From the NCBI RefSeq assembly GCF_002482975.1, contig NZ_DLHA01000029.1:98624-162623 (forward strand): a stretch of 64,000 nt of DNA, given 5' to 3'. How positions within the stretch are numbered: the stretch's first letter is position 1; each line of letters opens with the position of its first letter. Below are positions 25,760-33,419 of the stretch, in pieces. The translations under genes were made by a program, and so were the position numbers. This DNA is from Flavobacterium sp. UBA7680 (GTDB lineage Bacteria; Bacteroidota; Bacteroidia; Flavobacteriales; Flavobacteriaceae). The notes beneath the pieces are model-generated. The model did no database searches, was not told the origin of the DNA, and saw only the letters and a program-made list of their open reading frames with translations.

Positions 25760-27391
25760 ATGAAATTAAAGTTTTACATATTTTTATTTTTGCTTTCTAC
25801 GGCTGTTTTTGCTCAAAAACAAGTCGAAACCAGCATTGATACCACCAAAAATAAAATTGGCGCTGAGTTTAAACTGACGCTGAAAACAGTTGTAAATGCT
25901 AATTCGAAAGTCGTTTTCCCTAAACTAAAAAGATTTGGTCCTTTAGAAGTTATTCAATCGTATCCGGTTGATACGGTAAAGAAAAACGACACTTACGAAT
26001 TAATCAAAAAATATGGATTAACTCAATTTGATTCAGGAAGATATGTAATTCCGAGTGTTCAAATTTTAATTGACAAAAAACCTTATTTCTCAGACTCAAT
26101 TCGTGTAGAAGTTGCTAATGTAAAAGTAGATACTTTACAGCAAAAAATGTACGACATTAAAGATGTTACCGCTGCTGATGGCGGAATTGGCGATTGGTGG
26201 AAATACGTTTTGGCGTTGGTTATTATTTTAGCCATTGGCGCAGGAATTTATTGGTATGTTAAAAAACACCAGAAAAAGAAAATTGAAGAAGAAGTTTATA
26301 AAACTCCAATAGAAAAAGCGACAAGCTTATTAAACAATTTAGAGTCAAAAGAATTGGTTCAAAAAGGAGAAATTAAAGAATACTATAGTGAACTAACGGA
26401 TATTGCCCGTAATTATATTGAAGAAGCGATTCATATTCCTGCAATGGAAAGCACAACTTCTGAATTAATTGAGGCGATTAGAACAGCTTCGACTAAAAAG
26501 AAAATGACTTTAACGCCAGAAACGGTTGAAAATCTGGAACGCGTTTTACGTCAGGCCGATTTAGTAAAATTTGCAAAATCTAAACCGCTTGAATTTGAAA
26601 TTACAGATGACAGAAATAAAATTCAGAAAGTAATTTTAACGCTTGACAATGCAATCCCAACTGAAGTTCCGGCTGAAGAAGAAGATCAATTGCTAAACGA
26701 AGCGCAAAGACAAAAACAAATTCAGCTACAGTTAAAAAAGCAAAGAAACAAACGAATTGCCATTACAGTAGGTTCTGTTTTGTTTTTATTATTAGCAACT
26801 ACAACTTTCTTTATTGCAACAAAAGGCTTTACTTATGTAAAAGACAATCTTATCGGGCATCCTACTAAAGAATTATTAGAAGGAGAATGGGTAAAAAGTG
26901 AATACGGAAATCCGGGCGTTATCATTGAAACTCCAAAAGTTTTAAAAAGAATGGATGCGTTAAAAATCCTTCCAAAAGAAACGATGGCGTTGATTAAGGA
27001 AATGCAGATTTTTACATACGGTAGTATGATTGGTGATTTTTACGTAGCAGTTTCAACCACTAAATTTAAAACTCCAACCGATATTGATTTACCTAAAGCT
27101 TTAGAAGGCGCTTTAAAAGTAATCGAGCTTCAGGGCGGACAAAACATCATCGTTAAGCAAGAAGATTTCCAAACCAATCAAGGTATTCAGGGTATAAAAG
27201 GTTACGGAACAATGACGGTTTTAAATCCGGCAAATAAAACAAGTGTAAAAGGTTATTATGAAATCCTTCTTTTTAAACAAGATCAGGGATTACAGCAAAT
27301 CATCATTTTCCATGAAGAAGGTGATACCTATGCAAACGACATCACAACCCGAATTTTAAATTCTGTTGAACTTAAAAAAGCAAGTAACTAA
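25760..27391 (+). CDS. Membrane protein of the bat operon, BatD-like N-terminus
   Basis: The 543-residue product has a signal peptide (KLKFYIFLFLLSTAVFAQ), an extracytoplasmic Ig-like N-terminal region like that of BatD (VETSIDTTKNKIGAEFKLTLK), a first membrane span (WKYVLALVIILAIGAGIYWYV, residues about 152-172), a cytoplasmic helical part, and a second span (TVGSVLFLLLATTTFFIATKG). The C-terminal 180 residues are probably outside the cytoplasm. It sits where DUF4381-type partners occur in other moxR operons. The stop overlaps the batA start by one base (TAATG), so translation is coupled. Exact role unknown; a structural element of the VWA complex is likely. Confidence 0.75.
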   Translation: MKLKFYIFLFLLSTAVFAQKQVETSIDTTKNKIGAEFKLTLKTVVNANSKVVFPKLKRFGPLEVIQSYPVDTVKKNDTYELIKKYGLTQFDSGRYVIPSVQILIDKKPYFSDSIRVEVANVKVDTLQQKMYDIKDVTAADGGIGDWWKYVLALVIILAIGAGIYWYVKKHQKKKIEEEVYKTPIEKATSLLNNLESKELVQKGEIKEYYSELTDIARNYIEEAIHIPAMESTTSELIEAIRTASTKKKMTLTPETVENLERVLRQADLVKFAKSKPLEFEITDDRNKIQKVILTLDNAIPTEVPAEEEDQLLNEAQRQKQIQLQLKKQRNKRIAITVGSVLFLLLATTTFFIATKGFTYVKDNLIGHPTKELLEGEWVKSEYGNPGVIIETPKVLKRMDALKILPKETMALIKEMQIFTYGSMIGDFYVAVSTTKFKTPTDIDLPKALEGALKVIELQGGQNIIVKQEDFQTNQGIQGIKGYGTMTVLNPANKTSVKGYYEILLFKQDQGLQQIIIFHEEGDTYANDITTRILNSVELKKASN

Positions 27392-28395
27392 TGAACAATC
27401 AGATCACTTTTTTAAATCCGGAATTCTTTTGGTTGTTTCTATTAATTCCAATCGCTATTGGCTGGTTTTTTTGGAAAAGAAATCAGCAGTCGGCTACATT
27501 AAAAATGAGTTCGACCGCGGGTTTTAAAAACAGCGAATCGTTATTGACCAAATTAAAGCCTTGTTTGTATGTTTTCAGGATTATCGCTTTAAGTTCACTG
27601 ATTATTGCTTTAGCAAGACCAAGAACAGTCGACATTAGCAATCAGACTAAAACGACAAAAGGAATTGATATTGTAATCGCAATTGACGTTTCTGGAAGTA
27701 TGCTCGCAAAAGATTTAAAGCCAAACCGTATGGAAGCTTTAAAAAGAGTTGCTGCCGATTTCGTTGAAGAAAGACCAAATGACAGAGTTGGTTTAGTTTT
27801 ATACGCTTCTGAAGCTTATACAAAAACACCTGTTACAAGCGATAAACCAATTATTCTGGAAGCTATAAAAGGAATTAAATACGATACCGTTTTACAAGAT
27901 GGTACGGGAATTGGAATGGGTTTAGCAACAGCAGTAAATCGTTTGAAAGACAGTAAAGCAAAAAGCAGGGTTGTTATTTTAATGACAGACGGTGTTAATA
28001 ATGCCGGATTTATTGAGCCTGAAACTGCTGCTGACATTGCAAAACAATACGGAATAAAAGTATATACAATTGGTCTTGGTACAAACGGAATGGCAGAATC
28101 TCCATACGCTTATGCACCAAACGGCGGTTTTTTATTCAAAATGCAGAAAGTTGAAATTGATGAGCAGTTAATGAAAAATATTGCCCGTAAAACAGACGGA
28201 ACGTACTTTAGAGCAACAAGCAACGATAAATTAGCCGAAATATACAATTCGATTAACAAATTAGAAACAACTGAAATCCAGGAATTAAAATTCTACGATT
28301 ACGACGAAAAATACAGAGTTTTTGTTTTGGTCGCAGCGTTTTTATTACTACTTGAAGTTGGTTTAAGAAATACAGTTTACAGAAGCTTCATTTAA
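27391..28395 (+). CDS. batA: VWA-domain membrane protein BatA
   Basis: The 334-residue product has two N-terminal membrane segments (FFWLFLLIPIAIGWFFW and FRIIALSSLIIALARP), a VWA domain with the intact MIDAS motif DVSGSML, VILMTDGVNNAG, and a C-terminal membrane helix (VFVLVAAFLLLLEVGL). In Bacteroides fragilis the bat genes aid oxygen tolerance, and related genes matter for stress and virulence elsewhere. It overlaps the previous gene and precedes batB, with which it shares layout. Confidence 0.92.
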   Translation: MNNQITFLNPEFFWLFLLIPIAIGWFFWKRNQQSATLKMSSTAGFKNSESLLTKLKPCLYVFRIIALSSLIIALARPRTVDISNQTKTTKGIDIVIAIDVSGSMLAKDLKPNRMEALKRVAADFVEERPNDRVGLVLYASEAYTKTPVTSDKPIILEAIKGIKYDTVLQDGTGIGMGLATAVNRLKDSKAKSRVVILMTDGVNNAGFIEPETAADIAKQYGIKVYTIGLGTNGMAESPYAYAPNGGFLFKMQKVEIDEQLMKNIARKTDGTYFRATSNDKLAEIYNSINKLETTEIQELKFYDYDEKYRVFVLVAAFLLLLEVGLRNTVYRSFI

Positions 28396-28446
28396 TTTTG
28401 GATTTAAAAAAATCTAAAATCTAAATTCAGAAATCTAAAATTTAAA

Positions 28447-29481
28447 ATGGAATTAGACGAAAAAAAATATTTATATCTCTTACTATTACTGCCAATTGTG
28501 GTGTGTATTTTCCTTTTCAATATGTATTGGAAAAGAAAAAAACAACGTGAATTTGGAGATTTAGACATGGTAAAAAAACTGAGTCCAGACAGATCTGTTT
28601 TTAAACCTGTATTAAAATTATCGATTTTGCTTTTGGCATTGGCCTGTTTAATTATCGGTTTAGTAAATCCGAAGATTGGAACAAAAATGGAAACTGTAAA
28701 ACGTGAAGGAATTGATATCGTTTTTGCTGTCGACGTTTCTAAAAGTATGCTTGCCGAAGATGTGGCGCCAAGTCGTTTAGAGAAAAGTAAACAATTGGTT
28801 TCGCAGATTATAAATTCATTAGGAAGCGACCGAATTGGTATTGTGGCTTATGCAGGAAGTGCATTTCCGGTATTGCCAATTACATCTGATTACAGTGTTG
28901 CAAAAATGTTCCTTCAAAGCATGAATCCAGATATGGTATCATCTCAAGGAACTTCTCTTTATGAAGCTATTAGATTATCAGCTAAATATTTTGATGAAAA
29001 AAGCAAAACAAGCAAACTTATAATCTTAATTTCTGATGGTGAAGATCATTCTGAAGGAGCTTCTGTCGCAGCGGAAGAAGCCAATAAATTGGGAATGAGA
29101 ATTATTACAATTGGTGTTGGAACAGAAAGAGGGGGAACAATTCCGTTAAGAGAAAATGGTATCGTTAAAAATTATCAGAAAGATCAAAACGGACAAACTG
29201 TTATCACAAAACTGAATCAGGAAGGATTAAAAACGATTGCAAAAGCGACCAAAGGAAATTATGTTTACGGCGGAAATACGAAAGAAGTTTTGGAATTCAT
29301 TAAAAACGAATTAAACAAGATTCAGAAAACGGAATTTGAATCGACACAAATGGCCGATTTTCAATCGCAGTTTCAATGGTTTATTGGTTTTGGACTCTTG
29401 CTGTTATTTGTAGATATTTTCCTTTTAGAAAGAAAAACAAACTGGATTAAAGAGTTGAATTTATTCAACGAAAAGAAATAA
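28447..29481 (+). CDS. batB: VWA-domain membrane protein BatB
   Basis: The 344-residue product copies the BatA layout: two N-terminal spans (YLYLLLLLPIVVCIFLF; LKLSILLLALACLIIGL), a VWA domain whose MIDAS motif reads DVSKSML, LIILISDGEDHSEG, and a C-terminal span (FIGFGLLLLFVDIFLL). The motif D-x-S-x-S is intact. It is probably a paralogue of BatA and forms a heteromeric complex with it. The leader contains a short TCTAAAATC-type repeat (28396-28446). Confidence 0.92.
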   Translation: MELDEKKYLYLLLLLPIVVCIFLFNMYWKRKKQREFGDLDMVKKLSPDRSVFKPVLKLSILLLALACLIIGLVNPKIGTKMETVKREGIDIVFAVDVSKSMLAEDVAPSRLEKSKQLVSQIINSLGSDRIGIVAYAGSAFPVLPITSDYSVAKMFLQSMNPDMVSSQGTSLYEAIRLSAKYFDEKSKTSKLIILISDGEDHSEGASVAAEEANKLGMRIITIGVGTERGGTIPLRENGIVKNYQKDQNGQTVITKLNQEGLKTIAKATKGNYVYGGNTKEVLEFIKNELNKIQKTEFESTQMADFQSQFQWFIGFGLLLLFVDIFLLERKTNWIKELNLFNEKK

Positions 29482-29523
29482 AGATTCCGCTCAAAATTCG
29501 GAACAAAAAATAAAAAAATTAGA

Positions 29524-30297
29524 ATGAAAAATTTACTTCTTTATATTTTACTAACGCTTCCTTTTGCAGTTTCTGCTCAGGAAAAAGACAAGACATTGCC
29601 TGATGCCAATGAAGAATATAAGCAGAATAAATTTACTGACGCTGAAGCTAATTACAGAATTTCGGCTTCAAAATTTTCAAAGCGCGCTGCCGGTTCTTAC
29701 AATTTAGGAAACTCGATTTACAGACAAAATCAGGCTTCTGAAGCAAAATACGCTTACGCGAATGCTATAAAGATTGCCAAAACAAGACCTGAAAAACACA
29801 AAGCTTTTCATAATCTTGGTAACGTTTTTATGAAAGAGAAAGATTATACGCAGGCCGTTGAAGCGTACAAAGAAGCTTTACGAAACGATCCTACCGACGA
29901 AGAAACACGTTACAACTATGCTTACGCTAAACAAAAGCTAAAAGAAAATCCTCCTAAAAACAACGATAAGAACAAAGACAAAAATAAGGATAAGGACAAA
30001 GACAAGGATAAAAATAAAGATAAAGACAAGAACAAGGATAAAAACCAAGATAAGGACAAGGATAAAAAAGACGACAAAGGCGATAAGGACAAAGATAAAA
30101 ATGACGGTAAAAATGATCCTAAGAAAGACGACAAGTCTGACAACAAAGGAGAACCGAAACCGCAGCCTGGAGGAATTTCAAAAGAACGTGTTCAGAATTT
30201 ATTAGATGCTGTAAACAACGAAGAAAAGAAAATCCAAGATAAAGTAAACGCACAAAAAATAAAAGGAAATCCTAAAAAACCAGAAAAAGACTGGTAG
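29524..30297 (+). CDS. batC: TPR protein BatC with long Lys/Asp repeat tail
   Basis: The 257-residue product has a signal peptide (KNLLLYILLTLPFAVSAQ), three TPR units (residues about 28-140; SYNLGNSIYRQ, AFHNLGNVFMKEKDYTQAVEAYKEALRNDP), then a low-complexity stretch of roughly 60 residues made almost only of K, D and N (DKDKDKDKNKDK type), and a short helical end (ISKERVQNLLDAVNNEEKKIQD). The repeat is encoded by imperfect hexamers over about 29955-30140 and could vary in length. BatC-type TPR proteins act as scaffolds for the VWA proteins in the periplasm. Confidence 0.88.
   Translation: MKNLLLYILLTLPFAVSAQEKDKTLPDANEEYKQNKFTDAEANYRISASKFSKRAAGSYNLGNSIYRQNQASEAKYAYANAIKIAKTRPEKHKAFHNLGNVFMKEKDYTQAVEAYKEALRNDPTDEETRYNYAYAKQKLKENPPKNNDKNKDKNKDKDKDKDKNKDKDKNKDKNQDKDKDKKDDKGDKDKDKNDGKNDPKKDDKSDNKGEPKPQPGGISKERVQNLLDAVNNEEKKIQDKVNAQKIKGNPKKPEKDW
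29955..30140 (+). repeat. Coding hexanucleotide microsatellite in batC
   Basis: About 30 imperfect copies of AARGAY (Lys-Asp) in frame, with R and Y mixed so that Lys-Asp is kept while the codons vary. Confidence 0.8.
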
Positions 30298-30419
30298 GAT
30301 TTTAGGTTAATCGTTTATTTGTTAATCTGTTATTCGGCAAAACTGTAACAATAAAACAGTAAAAAAAACGATTAAACAAATTAACAATTAAACAGTTAAA
30401 CAAAACTGACTAACAATTA

Positions 30420-32174
30420 ATGAAAAGATATTTAATTCTATTACTGCTCACTTTTCAAGGGCTGATGGCTCAAGTTCAATTTGAAGCCAGAGTAAGCAAA
30501 AACACGCTTGGACTTAACGAAAGACTCCGCATTGACTTCATCATGAATGTCGATGGCGATAATTTTGACCAGCCTGCATTTGAAGGATTTAAAGTTGTAG
30601 CCGGACCAAGCCAGCAAATAAGCCAGTCTTGGGTAAACGGCCGAAGCTCTTTTCAAAAAATATACTCTTATATTTTACAGCCTGAGAAAAAGGGAACTGT
30701 TATTATCAAACAGGCTGCAATAGAATATAACGGGCAGGTTTATAAAACAGCCCCTATAAAAGTTACGGTTACTAATGCTGTTGCACAGGAAAGAGATCCA
30801 AATGACCCTAGACAACAAGGCGGAGGTTCCGGAAACGAATTACTACAATTAGTTGCAGAGGTTTCTAAAACAACTCCTTATGTAAATGAGCCTATAACGG
30901 TTGTTTACAAACTGTATTTTAATGAAATTGGTGTTACTGGATTTAGAGAAATTGCTAAACCAAAATACAATGATTTCTGGAATCAAAACATTGATGTCAA
31001 ACAATTGGTGATGGAAGAAGGAAGTTACCAAGGGCAAAGATGTCATTATGTTGTATTGAAAAAAGCCATTTTATATCCACAAAAATCAGGTAGATTAACA
31101 ATTGAACCTTTTTCTTTAGATATTGGCGTGCAATTGCCAACAAATCGCCGCGATATGTTTGGCCAGATGATTATTGCTGAAGATAACAAAGTGGTAACGA
31201 CTGGAGCCAGAACTATAAGCGTAAGACCACTTCCTGAATCAGGAAAACCAGAAGGATTTACTGGAGCAGTTGGTAACTTTAGTTTTAAAGTTGTACCATC
31301 AAGAACAACGCTAAAAAGTGGTGAAGGTTTAGATTTACTTGTGAGTGCTTCCGGAACAGGAAACATGAAATTGTTTACGCTGCCAAAACCTGTTGTACCA
31401 AATGCATTAGAAATGTATGATCCGGTTCACGATGAAAAAGTAACCACTTCATTGTCTGGAATGTCTGGAAAAATTTCAGACAAATACACTATTATTCCGC
31501 AGTACAAAGGAAAATATGCGATCAAACCAATGACGTTCTCTTATTTTGATTTGAGTACAGGCTCTTATAAAACGATAACTTCTCCAGAAATTATGGTGGA
31601 TGTTTTAGATGGTCCAACTTTAGCAGAAGCGAATCCTTCGACAGCAGCTAAAAACGTAATTACTAAAACAGAACAATTCAAATATATTAAGTCAAAAACG
31701 ACTTTAGCTGCGATTGCTAAAGATGATTTTTACGGTTCTGATTTGTATTATGCTTTATTGTTTTTCCCTTTTGCCATTATTCCAATTATAATTTTGGTTA
31801 AGAAGAAAAAAGAAGCAATTGACAGCGACGTAACCGGAAACAGAATTAGAATGAACAATAAACTTGCGAAGAAATATTTATCGCAGGCTAAAAAACAGCT
31901 TAATAATAAAGAGGCGTTTTATATTGCTCTGGAAAAAGCAATGCACAATTTCTTAAAAGCAAAACTGCATATTGAAACATCAGAAATGAGTAAAGACAAT
32001 ATTCAGGAACTGCTTTTATCAAGAAATTCAAATCCTGAAACGGTTCAGAATTTTATTAATTTGACCGAAAACTGCGAATTTGCTCGTTATGCTCCGGCAT
32101 CAAGTGCTTCGATTCAGCAGGATTATGATAAAGCTGTTTTGATTATTTCAGAATTAGAAAAACAAATCGTTTAG
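30420..32174 (+). CDS. batD: Oxygen-tolerance protein BatD
   Basis: The 584-residue product has a signal peptide (RYLILLLLTFQGLMAQ), several Ig-like extracytoplasmic domains with the BatD opening QFEARVSKNTLGLNERLRIDF, a TPV(N)EPITVVYKLYF block, one membrane span near residue 440 (LYYALLFFPFAIIPIIILV) and a cytoplasmic helical tail (AKKYLSQAKKQLNNKEAFYIALEKAMHNFLKAKL). The fold matches BatD proteins. The gene is separated from batC by 122 bases without a clear terminator, and from batE by a 33-base perfect palindrome. Confidence 0.9.
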   Translation: MKRYLILLLLTFQGLMAQVQFEARVSKNTLGLNERLRIDFIMNVDGDNFDQPAFEGFKVVAGPSQQISQSWVNGRSSFQKIYSYILQPEKKGTVIIKQAAIEYNGQVYKTAPIKVTVTNAVAQERDPNDPRQQGGGSGNELLQLVAEVSKTTPYVNEPITVVYKLYFNEIGVTGFREIAKPKYNDFWNQNIDVKQLVMEEGSYQGQRCHYVVLKKAILYPQKSGRLTIEPFSLDIGVQLPTNRRDMFGQMIIAEDNKVVTTGARTISVRPLPESGKPEGFTGAVGNFSFKVVPSRTTLKSGEGLDLLVSASGTGNMKLFTLPKPVVPNALEMYDPVHDEKVTTSLSGMSGKISDKYTIIPQYKGKYAIKPMTFSYFDLSTGSYKTITSPEIMVDVLDGPTLAEANPSTAAKNVITKTEQFKYIKSKTTLAAIAKDDFYGSDLYYALLFFPFAIIPIIILVKKKKEAIDSDVTGNRIRMNNKLAKKYLSQAKKQLNNKEAFYIALEKAMHNFLKAKLHIETSEMSKDNIQELLLSRNSNPETVQNFINLTENCEFARYAPASSASIQQDYDKAVLIISELEKQIV

Positions 32175-32189
32175 TTTTTAACTTAAATC

Positions 32190-32222
32190 AAACCCGACAG
32201 GTTTTAAAAACCTGTCGGGTTT
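32190..32222. repeat. 33-base perfect palindrome between batD and batE
   Basis: A 16-base arm beginning AAACCCGACAGG, one central base, and its exact complement. No T run beyond TTT follows, so it is not a normal terminator. It lies inside the operon. Confidence 0.85.
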
Positions 32223-32234
32223 AACAAGATACTA

Positions 32235-32981
32235 ATGAAAAATATATTATATCTCTTTTTACTAATCTCACAGGTTTTCTTTGCTCAAAGCAGCTTCGAA
32301 AAAGGAAATGCTTTGTACCAAAAGGGAGAATATCAGGAAGCTGTTCAGGTTTATGAAGATATTATTAAAGAAAACAAACAACAGTCGGCAGAGTTGTATT
32401 TTAATTTGGCAAACAGTTATTATAAACTGAATAAAGTTGCGCCTTCTATTTACAATTATGAAAAAGCTTTGGTATTAAAACCAAATGATCCTGAGACTTT
32501 AAACAACTTAAAATTTGCCAAAAAACTAACAATCGATGAAATCAAAGAAGTTCCAAAAGTGGGTTTTGCAAAGCTGATTCAGAATTTTACGGGTATTTTT
32601 GATTATAATCAATGGGCAAAAATTTCAGTTGCGATTGGTTTTGTGTTTTTACTGAGTTTTATTGGTTACTATTTTTCACAGCTTACCATTACAAAAAGAA
32701 TTTATTTCATCGGAATGTTTATTCTTTTGGTTGCTTTAATTTTAAGTGTTTTTGCTGGAATGTCTGAAAAAGATCATTTTGACAACGATCGTCCGGCAAT
32801 TGTTTTTGCTGAATTAAGCGAAGTTCGAAGCGAACCTCAAAAAGCAGGTTCAGCTATTATCCTGCTTCATGAAGGTGCAAAAGTTTATGTTATGGAAACG
32901 GTTGGAAAATGGAAAAAAATCGAATTAACAGACGGAACTGAAGGCTGGATTGATGCTACAACAATTAAAGAAGTAAAATAA
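32235..32981 (+). CDS. batE: TPR/SH3 protein BatE
   Basis: The 248-residue product has a signal peptide (KNILYLFLLISQVFFAQ), two TPR units (FEKGNALYQKGEYQEAVQVYEDI; LYFNLANSYYKLNKVAPSIYNYEKALVLKPND), two membrane spans (KISVAIGFVFLLSFIGYYF; RIYFIGMFILLVALILSVFAG) and a C-terminal bacterial SH3 domain (FAELSEVRSEPQKAG, GKWKKIELTDGTEGWI). This composition is that of BatE. It is the last gene of the operon; a TGGAATTTGGGA-type terminator follows at 33002. Confidence 0.92.
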   Translation: MKNILYLFLLISQVFFAQSSFEKGNALYQKGEYQEAVQVYEDIIKENKQQSAELYFNLANSYYKLNKVAPSIYNYEKALVLKPNDPETLNNLKFAKKLTIDEIKEVPKVGFAKLIQNFTGIFDYNQWAKISVAIGFVFLLSFIGYYFSQLTITKRIYFIGMFILLVALILSVFAGMSEKDHFDNDRPAIVFAELSEVRSEPQKAGSAIILLHEGAKVYVMETVGKWKKIELTDGTEGWIDATTIKEVK

Positions 32982-33001
32982 GGTTTTAAAAATCTCAAAT
33001 A

Positions 33002-33043
33002 AAAAATCCCAAATTCCAATGTTATCTTGGAATTTGGGATTTT
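33002..33043 (+). terminator. Terminator of the moxR-bat operon
   Basis: Arm AAAATCCCAAATTCCA (33004-33019) pairs with TGGAATTTGGGATTTT (33028-33043). Same arms as at 17453 and 33355. Confidence 0.8.
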
Positions 33044-33083
33044 CTTTTGTTGGAATTTGACTTATCTATATCGATCAACTTTG

Positions 33084-33111
33084 CGTAGACGCACTGCTGT
33101 GCGTCTCTACG
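33084..33111. repeat. GACGCAC palindrome copy 1
   Basis: CGTAGACGCACTGCTGTGCG and the following TCTCTACG form an imperfect palindrome with inner stem GACGCAC/GTGCGTC. The gap 32982-33419 holds three copies and two terminators, and no gene. Confidence 0.85.
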
Positions 33112-33187
33112 ATTTTGATTGTCGAAATATTCTTGTGCAAAATTTATTTAGAAACCTTTCTGTAATCTATATCCACCCCAGCACATT

Positions 33188-33214
33188 GTAGAGACGCACA
33201 GCAGTGCGTCTACG
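33188..33214. repeat. GACGCAC palindrome copy 2, opposite orientation
   Basis: GTAGAGACGCACAGCAGTGC followed by GTCTACG; it is the reverse complement of copies 1, 3 and 4. Confidence 0.85.
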
Positions 33215-33300
33215 TCCAGCATATCGACAACAGTTGTATAAACACATTGTTTATTTTTCTTAAATCAATTAATATAAAAAATCTTTGTAGACAAACTTTG

Positions 33301-33328
33301 CGTAGACGCACTGCTGTGCGTCTCTACA
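33301..33328. repeat. GACGCAC palindrome copy 3
   Basis: Same palindrome, preceded by ACAAACTTTG (33291-33300), which also precedes copy 4. Confidence 0.85.
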
Positions 33329-33354
33329 GAATAAATTGTGCAAAAAATTCAAAT

Positions 33355-33403
33355 AAAAAAATCCCAAATTCCAAGATAACAACATTGGAATTTGGGATTT
33401 TTT
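33355..33403 (-). terminator. Terminator of the YfbK-like gene
   Basis: AAAATCCCAAATTCCA-type arm (about 33357-33372) pairs with TTGGAATTTGGGATTTTT (33385-33402); an A run on the left serves as T run on the minus strand. Likely bidirectional. Confidence 0.8.
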
Positions 33404-33419
33404 ATTTTGGAATTTAAAA

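Noticed and set aside
29922..30146. 74-residue minus-strand ORF made of Leu/Ser/Phe repeats
   Set aside because: It is the antisense of the Lys-Asp repeat of batC; the open frame results from the hexamer composition.
33084..33328. Spaced palindromes that could be mistaken for a CRISPR array
   Set aside because: Copies differ in orientation and spacing and are themselves palindromic; no cas genes occur in the window.
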